A stretch of 64,000 nt of DNA, taken from NCBI RefSeq assembly GCF_002744245.1, contig NZ_NKHG01000112.1, positions 124,001 through 188,000 of the forward strand. Direction: 5' to 3'. Below, in pieces: positions 57,507 through 64,000 of the stretch. Source of the stretch: Bacillus pumilus (lineage in GTDB: Bacteria; Bacillota; Bacilli; Bacillales; Bacillaceae). Within the stretch, counting starts at the first letter, position 1; the number at the start of each line of letters is the position of its first letter. Made by a program: the position numbers and the translations under genes. The notes beneath the pieces were generated by a model. That model was not told the DNA's origin and did not search any database. It worked only from the letters and a program-made list of their open reading frames with translations.

Positions 57507-58928
57507 TTGAGTAAAAAAACTGTACTTGTCATTGCTGACCTAGGAGGATGCCCGCCCCATATGTTTTATGAAAGCGTGGCTGAATCGTATCATATTGTTT
57601 CTTATATCCCAAGACCCTTTGCGATTACAAAGGGTCACGCTGAACAAATAGAAAAATACTCTATTGCGGTCATAAAAGATCGTGATTATTTTGAGTCACA
57701 TCCCTCTTTTGAACATCCTGATTCTATTTACTGGGCACAAGATGATCATCCGAAATCAGAAGATGAAGTTGTCGAAGACCTGATCCAAGTAGCTTCCTTT
57801 TTCAACTTAGATGCGATGACCACCAATAATGAATTATTTATTGCACCGATGGCCAAAGCAGCTGAACGTCTTGGACTGCGCGGTGCCGGTGTAAAGGCAG
57901 CTGAATTGGCGCGTGATAAAAGCCAAATGCGGGCTGCATTCAACGCTTCTGGTGTAAAGGCAATTAAAACTCAGCCTGTCACCACTTTATCTGATTTCCA
58001 AAAAGCTATTGATCATATCGGTACACCGCTTATTTTAAAGCCTACATACTTAGCAAGCTCTATTGGTGTCACACTTTTTCATGACAGAGCCGGCAGTGAT
58101 GACCGCTTTTTAAATGTACAATCCTATTTGCAAACCATTCCAGTCCCAAACGCTGTGACATATGAAGCACCGTTTGTCGCTGAAACGTATTTAGAGGGCG
58201 CTTACGAGGATTGGTATCACGAAGAAGGGTATTCTGATTATGTCAGTGTAGAAGGATTGGTCGTAGAGGGTGAATATATCCCTTTTGTCATTCATGATAA
58301 GACCCCTCAAATCGGCTTTACAGAAACGGCTCATATCACACCGTCGATCCTAGACAATGAAGCACAGCAGAGCATCATTGAGGTGGCTAGGAAGGCTAAT
58401 GAAGGGTTAGGCCTTGAAAACTGTGCAACACATACAGAGATCAAGCTCATGAAAAATCGAGAAACCGGACTGATCGAATCAGCGGCTAGATTTGCTGGCT
58501 GGAATATGATTCCGAATATCAAAAAGGTCTTTGGGGTGGATATGGCCAAGCTCCTTATAGATGTGTTAGTTCATGGAAAAAAGGCTGAACTGCCAAAACA
58601 GCTGCTTTCTGGACACACGTATTATATTGCAGACTGCCATTTATACCCTCAGCACTTCAAAGAGAGCGGACACATACCGCCAGAGGTCACACATATCACC
58701 ATTGATCATGTTCATATTCCCAAGGAGTCGTTAGTGGGCGATACAGTGATTGTCAGTAAATCAGTTCCATCCAAAGGCACCATTGTGGATCTGTCTTTAT
58801 TTGAAGCCTTTAATGGCATCGTGTCTCTTGAATTAAAAGGATCATCCTCACAGGATATTGCTTCGTCCATCCGCAACATTCAGAAGCAGGCAACCATTCA
58901 GTTGATGGATGAATTAGTGAAAGGATAG
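57507..58928 (+). CDS. bacD: L-alanine--L-anticapsin ligase BacD
   Basis: ATP-grasp ligase that joins Ala to anticapsin to give bacilysin. The 473-residue protein has an N-terminal nucleotide-type domain (KKTVLVIADLGGCPPHMFYE), the ATP-grasp core with GTPLILKPTYLASSIGVTLF (near 175) and the metal-binding region HTEIKLMKN (near 310) and ESAARFAGWNMIPNI (near 328). I use the TTG at 57507 (AAGGAG 8 bases upstream) rather than the GTG at 57498 that overlaps the ribosome site. The reading frame is intact although bacC upstream is broken. Confidence 0.95.
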   Translation: MSKKTVLVIADLGGCPPHMFYESVAESYHIVSYIPRPFAITKGHAEQIEKYSIAVIKDRDYFESHPSFEHPDSIYWAQDDHPKSEDEVVEDLIQVASFFNLDAMTTNNELFIAPMAKAAERLGLRGAGVKAAELARDKSQMRAAFNASGVKAIKTQPVTTLSDFQKAIDHIGTPLILKPTYLASSIGVTLFHDRAGSDDRFLNVQSYLQTIPVPNAVTYEAPFVAETYLEGAYEDWYHEEGYSDYVSVEGLVVEGEYIPFVIHDKTPQIGFTETAHITPSILDNEAQQSIIEVARKANEGLGLENCATHTEIKLMKNRETGLIESAARFAGWNMIPNIKKVFGVDMAKLLIDVLVHGKKAELPKQLLSGHTYYIADCHLYPQHFKESGHIPPEVTHITIDHVHIPKESLVGDTVIVSKSVPSKGTIVDLSLFEAFNGIVSLELKGSSSQDIASSIRNIQKQATIQLMDELVKG

Positions 58929-58942
58929 AAGGAGAGGCTGAT

Positions 58943-60139
58943 GTGGCGAAGATGTTACCATCTAAAATGATTGAACGGCTGCCTGAACAGAAATTCGGAA
59001 CCGTATTTGAGAAAATTGCACATAAAACAAAAAACGGGGCAAACATCATCAACCTTGGTCAAGGGAATCCCGACCTTCCTACCCCTGAACATATTGTCAA
59101 TGCCCTTCAAGAGGCGGCGAGCACTTTGCAATTCCAGCAATATCCGCCTTTTAGAGGCTTTGACTTTTTCAAGCAAGCCATTGCAGATTTTTATAGAAAA
59201 GAATTTGGTGCTGAGATTGACCCACAGAAGGAAATCGCCCTTTTCAATGGTGGAAAAACGGGTCTTTATGTCATGAGTCAGTGCCTGCTTGATCCAGGGG
59301 ATATCGCACTCGTCCCCGATCCAGGATACCCAGAATATCATTCAGGGATTTGGATGGCGGACGCAAAGCCATACTGTATCAAACTTGATGAGAAGAATGG
59401 CTATTTGCCGGATCTTTCCTCAATTGATTCTGACGTGTTAAAGAAGGCAAAGGTTCTTTTTTTGAATTACCCGAATAACCCAACTGGTGCTGTGGCAAAT
59501 GATGCATTTTTTAAAGAGACGGCTGCCTTTGCGGCCGCTCACGGGCTGTATGTCATTCACGATTTTGCCTATGGTTCATTTCATTATGAACAAACACCAG
59601 TGAGCTTGATGAATGCTCCTCTTGGAAAAAACGTAGGGGTGGAATTATATTCGCTATCAAAGACATTTAATATGGCAGGATGGAGAGTCGCTTTTGCTGT
59701 TGGGAATGAGGAAATCATCAATGCTATCAACGCCTTTCAAGATCATGTGTTTGTCAGTATGTATGGCGGATTTCAACAGGCGGCCACCATTGCCTTGCAA
59801 AGTGATGATCGTCATATTCACTCGTTGAAAGAGGTGTACCTTGAACGAATGAATTTTTTCATCCGTCAAGCGGCGAAACAGCTTGGCTGGACCATTGAGC
59901 GTCCAGCTGGTGCCTTTTATTTATGGGCTCCCATCCCCGATCATTTCGAGGATTCTCATGCATTCGCTGACTATTTATTAGAGCATGCAGATGTCGTTGT
60001 AACGCCTGGGGGGGTGTTTGGTGCACACGGAAGACGTCATGTACGCATTTCAATGGTGGCCCCAATTGAACAGCTTGCCCTGTTTATCGACCGGCTTCAC
60101 ATACTCCCGATTCGATTTCATCAAAAAACCCGCATGTAG
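58943..60139 (+). CDS. bacF: Transaminase BacF
   Basis: PLP-dependent aminotransferase that converts the keto precursor to dihydroanticapsin. The 398-residue fold-type I enzyme shows INLGQGNPDLPTPEHIV (near 33), LFLNYPNNPTGAVA (near 172) and the PLP lysine in LYSLSKTFNMAGWR (near 236), with the C-terminal arginine in RRHVRISMV. The GTG at 58943 follows GGAG at 8 bases. In B. subtilis bacE lies between bacD and bacF; here bacD and bacF are only 14 bases apart with no transporter between. Confidence 0.93.
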   Translation: MAKMLPSKMIERLPEQKFGTVFEKIAHKTKNGANIINLGQGNPDLPTPEHIVNALQEAASTLQFQQYPPFRGFDFFKQAIADFYRKEFGAEIDPQKEIALFNGGKTGLYVMSQCLLDPGDIALVPDPGYPEYHSGIWMADAKPYCIKLDEKNGYLPDLSSIDSDVLKKAKVLFLNYPNNPTGAVANDAFFKETAAFAAAHGLYVIHDFAYGSFHYEQTPVSLMNAPLGKNVGVELYSLSKTFNMAGWRVAFAVGNEEIINAINAFQDHVFVSMYGGFQQAATIALQSDDRHIHSLKEVYLERMNFFIRQAAKQLGWTIERPAGAFYLWAPIPDHFEDSHAFADYLLEHADVVVTPGGVFGAHGRRHVRISMVAPIEQLALFIDRLHILPIRFHQKTRM

Positions 60140-60149
60140 CGGGTTTTTT
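60123..60149. terminator. Bidirectional terminator between bacF and bacG
   Basis: AAAAAACCCGC and GCGGGTTTTTT pair with a 5-base loop; the bacF stop codon lies inside it. Confidence 0.9.
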
Positions 60150-60152
60150 ATG

Positions 60153-60944
60153 TTATATACTTTTCATCGATCCACCGTCGACAGATATTTGTTGTCCTGT
60201 GATATAGGAGGATTCCTCTGATGCGATAAAAGCCGCCATTGAAGCCATTTCACTTGCTGAACCTACTCTTTGCATCGGGATACCTGAAGCGACGGCCTGT
60301 ACAGCTTCTTCCCGTGACAATGTCTGCTTACTCATCAAATTTCCAATAAACTGCTCATACCGATCTGTTGCAATAAAACCTGGGTTAAGACAATTCACCG
60401 TAATACCAGAAGACGCAAGCTGTGTGGCTGCATTTTTACTGGCATTGATAATCGCAGCATTCATCATACTGTTCGTAAACATTTGTTCACCAGGCTCCTT
60501 CCAAAGGTTCCCGACAATTTGAATGATCCGTCCATATTCATGTTTTTTCATCATCGCTGCCGCACGCTTCATCGTATCAACGTACGCAATGGCTTTTTGA
60601 GAAAAGGCTGCCAGCATCTGCTCACTTTCACATGAATCAAATGTATCTGGCTTCCCTCCCGGAATGTTATTAATGAACACATCCAGTCTGCCAAACTCTT
60701 TTTCTATTGTCGCAAAGGCCTCCGCCCTCACTGCTTCGTGCGACATGTCTCCACAGAAAAGAGCCACCGGTTCCTTTGTTTCTGCTATGTCTTGAATATG
60801 CTGTTTCGTCTGTTCAAGCGAGGATCTATTTCTAGAATTGATGATGACCTTTATATCGTCCTGAGCGGCAAGCTTTATCGCGATTGCCTTTCCAATTCCT
60901 GTACTTGCCCCTGTTACAAATGCAATTCTTTTAGACACATTCAT
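60153..60944 (-). CDS. bacG: NADPH-dependent reductase BacG
   Basis: Short-chain dehydrogenase that conjugately reduces the BacB product to tetrahydro-hydroxyphenylpyruvate. The 263-residue protein has FVTGASTGIGKAIAIKLA (near 11), the unusual VFINNIPGGKPDTFDS region, a catalytic-site sequence QIVGNLWKEPGEQMFTNSM lacking the usual Tyr-x-x-x-Lys in standard context, as in B. subtilis BacG, and SYITGQQISVDGGSMKSI at the end. I start at the ATG at 60944 (AAAGGG 6 bases upstream); 43 upstream codons in frame are rejected. It is convergent with bacF, whereas in B. subtilis it is co-directional with bacF. Confidence 0.92.
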   Translation of the reverse strand: MNVSKRIAFVTGASTGIGKAIAIKLAAQDDIKVIINSRNRSSLEQTKQHIQDIAETKEPVALFCGDMSHEAVRAEAFATIEKEFGRLDVFINNIPGGKPDTFDSCESEQMLAAFSQKAIAYVDTMKRAAAMMKKHEYGRIIQIVGNLWKEPGEQMFTNSMMNAAIINASKNAATQLASSGITVNCLNPGFIATDRYEQFIGNLMSKQTLSREEAVQAVASGIPMQRVGSASEMASMAAFIASEESSYITGQQISVDGGSMKSI

Positions 60945-61010
60945 CCACATCCCTTTTCTTTTTATCTTCATAAATATACATAAAATGACACATACAGATT
61001 GTATTTCAAC

Positions 61011-61042
61011 AAAAAAAGACCTTTCTCCTGCGAAAGGCCTCT
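61011..61042 (-). terminator. spsL terminator
   Basis: On the minus strand AGGCCTTTC and GAAAGGTCT pair, followed by TTTTTTTG, just beyond the spsL stop codon. It would isolate bacG from the sps operon. Confidence 0.85.
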
Positions 61043-61047
61043 CTTCT

Positions 61048-61503
61048 CTATTTAAACGTCGTTTCCCAATCAAATCCGATCACCTCATCATTCCAAGCGA
61101 TTCTTTTTTCATCTGGGTTTTTCGGATCGTAGGATTCTGTTGTAAAATAAACAATTTGCAGCGGCGTCTCGCCTAGTACACGGTAGCCATGCGCGACCCC
61201 CTTTGGAATGAGGAGCAGCATTGGATTATCTTCTCCCATATAATACACATCAGTTTGACCCTTTGTGGGGGAACCCTCCCTCAAATCGTATAAAACGACC
61301 TGTGCATGACCTGCTGGAAAGAACCAAACGTCATCTTGTTTTTCATGGTAATGAAAGGCTTTGATCACTCCTGGAAAGCTTTTCGACCACGACGCCTGCC
61401 CAAAGCGTTTCAGCATCGGTTCGTCATCTCGAATGAGCTCTGCAAAAAAGCCGCGATCATCACAATGCTTCATGAGTTTTTTCGTTTGCACACCTTCAAT
61501 CAT
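61048..61503 (-). CDS. spsL: SpsL, dTDP-4-dehydrorhamnose 3,5-epimerase-like
   Basis: RmlC-type cupin of 151 residues: RGFFAELIRDDEP (near 17), SKSFPGVIKAFHYHEKQDD (near 40) with the catalytic His-type residues, and LLIPKGVAHGYRVLGE (near 97). It acts in dTDP-rhamnose synthesis for the spore coat polysaccharide. I start at the ATG at 61503 with GGGAG 11 bases upstream; the longer frame overlaps most of the 3' end of spsK. Length equals B. subtilis SpsL (152). Last gene of the operon. Confidence 0.9.
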   Translation of the reverse strand: MIEGVQTKKLMKHCDDRGFFAELIRDDEPMLKRFGQASWSKSFPGVIKAFHYHEKQDDVWFFPAGHAQVVLYDLREGSPTKGQTDVYYMGEDNPMLLLIPKGVAHGYRVLGETPLQIVYFTTESYDPKNPDEKRIAWNDEVIGFDWETTFK

Positions 61504-62350
61504 GCTGATGCCATCTCCCTTCTTTTTGCAAATATTCGTGAAGTGCATCCTTCCAATGTCTTGGCTGCCAGCCAGTGGCTTCAATCGCTTGAAGGTCTAA
61601 AACAGAATAGGCTGGACGAGGTGTTTGGAAGCCGTACTCTTCCGTGGAAATTGGCTCAATGGTGGTAGACAGGCCGCTCTTTGCAACAATTTCTGACGCA
61701 AAATCAAACCAAGAACAGCTCGCTCGGTTACTGACGTGATAAGTACCTGCCTTCTGGTCAAACAAATGAATCAAAGCCTCTGCTGCATCCTTTGTATAAG
61801 TAGGCGATCCTATTTGATCATTCACGATGCGCAAATGATCCTTCGTTTCGGCCAGCCGAAGAATGGTATTCACAAAGTTATGTCCCTCATGTCCATAGAG
61901 CCACGATGTCCGGATGATTTTCACTTCGTCTGATACAAGATGAATCAATTCCTCCCCAAGTTTTTTACTCTTTCCATAAATGGTTTGGGGATCTGCTTGT
62001 GCATCGACTTGATAAGGGGCGTCCGCTTGCCCGTCAAACACATAATCTGTACTGACATGTAACACATCGGCCCCTACGTTCTTTGCTTCCAATGCCGTAT
62101 AGTAGGCGCCAATACCATTTACAAGATAGGCTTTTTCCGTTTCTTTTTCGCATTGATCAACAGACGTATATGCTGCCGCACTGACAACAATATCAGGTCT
62201 GAAGTGTCTCATTGCGTGTCTGACTGCTTGTTGATCTGCGATATTGAGCATGCTCCTTGTTAAAGCAATGACGGTGATATCTTTTTCTTTGAGCTGTTTG
62301 CTCAATTCTTTTCCTAATTGGCCGCCTGCACCGGTGATTAAAACTTTCAT
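61496..62350 (-). CDS. spsK: SpsK, dTDP-4-dehydrorhamnose reductase
   Basis: RmlD-type short-chain dehydrogenase, 284 residues, making dTDP-rhamnose. It has the Rossmann loop LITGAGGQLGKEL (residues 4-16), the SDVV-type DIVVSAAAYTSVDQCE (near 54), the catalytic STDYVFDGQADAPY (near 99) and YGKSKKLGEELI (near 125) with Tyr-x-x-x-Lys. It overlaps spsL by 8 bases and follows spsJ by 3 bases. Confidence 0.94.
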   Translation of the reverse strand: MKVLITGAGGQLGKELSKQLKEKDITVIALTRSMLNIADQQAVRHAMRHFRPDIVVSAAAYTSVDQCEKETEKAYLVNGIGAYYTALEAKNVGADVLHVSTDYVFDGQADAPYQVDAQADPQTIYGKSKKLGEELIHLVSDEVKIIRTSWLYGHEGHNFVNTILRLAETKDHLRIVNDQIGSPTYTKDAAEALIHLFDQKAGTYHVSNRASCSWFDFASEIVAKSGLSTTIEPISTEEYGFQTPRPAYSVLDLQAIEATGWQPRHWKDALHEYLQKEGRWHQHD

Positions 62351-62353
62351 CGG

Positions 62354-63319
62354 TCACCCTTCTTCGCTCTGATCATATTTGGCACGATACCAATTGATCG
62401 TTTTTTCGATACCTTTTTCGAATGAAGTTGCCTGCACCCAGCCGAGCTCTTTTTTTAGCTTACTGGCATCAATGGCATACCGTCTGTCATGCCCTTTTCG
62501 GTCTTGAACAAACGCAATGTGGTCATGGCAGATGCCTAGATGTGTGAGAATGGTTTTGGTTACATCAAGATTCGTTTTCTCGTTCCCGCCACCAATATTG
62601 TAAACCTGCCCAGCTGTCCCGTTTTCGACTACCCGCTTTACCGCTCTTGCATGATCCTCTACATACAGCCAATCGCGAATCTGCTGGCCGTCTCCGTAAA
62701 TCGGAATCTTTTCTCCATTGACCGCTTTTCTGATAATAGTTGGTATTAATTTTTCCTCATGCTGATAGGGCCCGTAGTTGTTGCTACATCTTGTAATCAT
62801 TGCGGGTAATTGGTGGGTGTGGATATAAGATTTCACAAGCAGGTCTGAACTCGCCTTGCTTGCTGAATAAGGATTATTCGGTGAGAGTGGTGTTTGTTCT
62901 GTGAAAGCAGGATCATCCGGCTCCAAATCTCCATATACTTCATCTGTTGAAATATGAATGAGTTTTTTCGCCTTTCCCTTTAAGACAGCTTCCAGCATAT
63001 GATAAGTACCGAGGACGTTTGTTTGAATAAAGGGCTCTGCCGACTCAATACTGCGATCGACATGCGATTCTGCTGCGAAATGAATGATGGCATCATAGGC
63101 TTCATCAAATACTTGATCCAGCTCATGCTGCAGGGTGATATCCCCTTGAATAAAACGGAAATGAGGCAGCTTTGATAATTCATCCATTTCCTCTGGATGA
63201 CTGGCATAAGTTAATTTATCAAATACGGTGAGCCGGACATCTGATTCCTGAAGCTGCAGTTTCACAAAATTCAGTCCAATAAATCCCGCTCCACCTGTTA
63301 TTAAATAAGACTTCGTCAT
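62354..63319 (-). CDS. spsJ: SpsJ, dTDP-glucose 4,6-dehydratase
   Basis: RmlB-type extended short-chain dehydrogenase, 321 residues. Visible are the NAD loop [15 protein letters not shown] (5-19), [12 protein letters not shown] (near 81), the active-site [13 protein letters not shown]-type segment (near 120) and [15 protein letters not shown] (near 150) with Tyr-x-x-x-Lys, and the substrate region [18 protein letters not shown] (near 178). It overlaps spsI by 4 bases (ATGA), so translation is coupled. Confidence 0.95.
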   Translation of the reverse strand: MTKSYLITGGAGFIGLNFVKLQLQESDVRLTVFDKLTYASHPEEMDELSKLPHFRFIQGDITLQHELDQVFDEAYDAIIHFAAESHVDRSIESAEPFIQTNVLGTYHMLEAVLKGKAKKLIHISTDEVYGDLEPDDPAFTEQTPLSPNNPYSASKASSDLLVKSYIHTHQLPAMITRCSNNYGPYQHEEKLIPTIIRKAVNGEKIPIYGDGQQIRDWLYVEDHARAVKRVVENGTAGQVYNIGGGNEKTNLDVTKTILTHLGICHDHIAFVQDRKGHDRRYAIDASKLKKELGWVQATSFEKGIEKTINWYRAKYDQSEEG

Positions 63320-64000
63320 ACGTATCCCTCTTTTTTCTTCATCGTTTCAAATATTTTCGTAGATGCTTGGTGTAGAGATTCATGTGTTCCTGCATCAATC
63401 CACCACCCTTTTAACATATCATAGGTCAGCTGGCTATTTGAGATATAGAGATTATTGACATCTGTAATCTCTAATTCGCCTCGATCTGATGGCGAGATTT
63501 TCTCAATGTATTGAAAGACTTCTTGATCATAAAAATAGATGCCAGTGACACAATAGGTTGAACGAGGATGCTCTGGCTTTTCTTGTATTGATAAAATCCG
63601 GTGGCGTGCGGTATCAATTTCTGCAATGCCAAACCGCTTCGGGTCTGCCACTTCTTTCAAAAGTACCTTGGCTCCGCCGTCTTGCTGCTGAAAGGCTTTG
63701 ACAAAAGGGCTTAACGAATCCTCAAATACATTATCACCAAGCATGAGCACAAACTTCTCCCCTTCTACAAAGGGCTTTGCATAGGATAACCCATCCGAAA
63801 TACCAGAAGCTTCTGGCTGTACTTGATACACAATGTTCATCCCAAGTTCTTGATCACCTTCAAGCAATTTTTGAAACAGCGGGATTTGTTCTTCCTGTGA
63901 AATCAGCATCACATCTAAAATACCCGCTTCTTTCAGTTTGAACAATGACCAATAAATCATCGGGTATGGACCAACCGGCAATAAATGTTTGTTGAAAATT
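63316..64000 (-). CDS. spsI: SpsI, glucose-1-phosphate thymidylyltransferase (5' end beyond the window)
   Basis: RmlA-type nucleotidyltransferase making dTDP-glucose. The frame is open to the right edge of the window, reading [17 protein letters not shown] at its visible start; the N-terminal GGxGTRL nucleotide loop expected about 20 residues earlier lies outside. Seen are [14 protein letters not shown] (near 100 of the visible part) with the metal-binding Asp, KRFGIAEID and [21 protein letters not shown]. It is the first of the four sps genes here and feeds SpsJ, SpsK and SpsL. In B. subtilis the operon is sigma-K-dependent; its promoter is not in this window. Confidence 0.93.
   Translation of the reverse strand, partial: IFNKHLLPVGPYPMIYWSLFKLKEAGILDVMLISQEEQIPLFQKLLEGDQELGMNIVYQVQPEASGISDGLSYAKPFVEGEKFVLMLGDNVFEDSLSPFVKAFQQQDGGAKVLLKEVADPKRFGIAEIDTARHRILSIQEKPEHPRSTYCVTGIYFYDQEVFQYIEKISPSDRGELEITDVNNLYISNSQLTYDMLKGWWIDAGTHESLHQASTKIFETMKKKEGYV

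Noticed and set aside
60945-61073. 43-codon N-terminal extension of BacG
   Set aside because: It crosses the spsL terminator, has no ribosome site, and is absent from the family; the ATG at 60944 has AAAGGG upstream.

Overview
The window is a chromosomal segment of a Bacillus, most likely of the B. pumilus / B. safensis / B. altitudinis group. This is inferred from gene content and gene order, which follow my memory of the B. subtilis 168 prfA-to-sps region with specific losses and insertions. Moderate GC, strong AGGAGG-type ribosome sites, many TTG/GTG starts and sporulation genes (spo0F, racA, rsfA, pbpG, sps) all fit. I saw no rRNA, tRNA, CRISPR array, insertion sequence or prophage.

Layout. 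1-7.4 kb: a lipoprotein gene cut by the window edge, prmC-prfA (translation termination), racA (+), the malate genes maeA-ywkB, tdk and rpmE. 7.5-16.4 kb: rho, glpX, murAB, tal, fbaA and spo0F on the minus strand, ywjG on the plus strand, and pyrG with a recognisable CTP-sensing attenuator. 16.5-25 kb: rpoE, two small membrane-protein genes, and a five-gene beta-oxidation operon (fadF, mmgA-, mmgB- and mmgC-like genes, acdA) with a near-perfect FadR operator upstream and a perfect CcpA cre site inside. 25-33.4 kb: clsB, uvsE, ywjC behind a sigma-B promoter, two MccF/LdcA-like S66 peptidases flanking an ABC exporter and clsC. 33.5-46.8 kb: argS-ywiB, a frameshifted membrane gene, speE-speB, pbpG, ywhD, ywhC, ywhB, a decayed gene, ywgA, ywfO, a DUF1450 gene, rsfA and lipL.

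46.9-50.6 kb is an accessory island on the minus strand between lipL and pta. It is a type VII secretion LXG polymorphic-toxin cassette (DUF5082 gene, DUF5344 gene, LXG toxin, cognate immunity candidate) followed by two more immunity-type genes that each carry an in-frame stop codon.

50.8-61 kb: pta (with cre), hemQ, two MFS transporters (the second is YwfA-like), then a bacilysin cluster bacA-bacB-bacC-bacD-bacF with convergent bacG. bacC is broken by a net deletion of about 38 bases and no bacE exporter gene is seen. 61-64 kb: the distal sps spore-coat rhamnose genes spsI-J-K-L, spsI running off the window.

The most notable signals are the disrupted bacC, the LXG cassette with decaying orphan immunity genes, and an intergenic repeat family with imperfect 17-base terminal inverted repeats (two full copies and one truncated copy).
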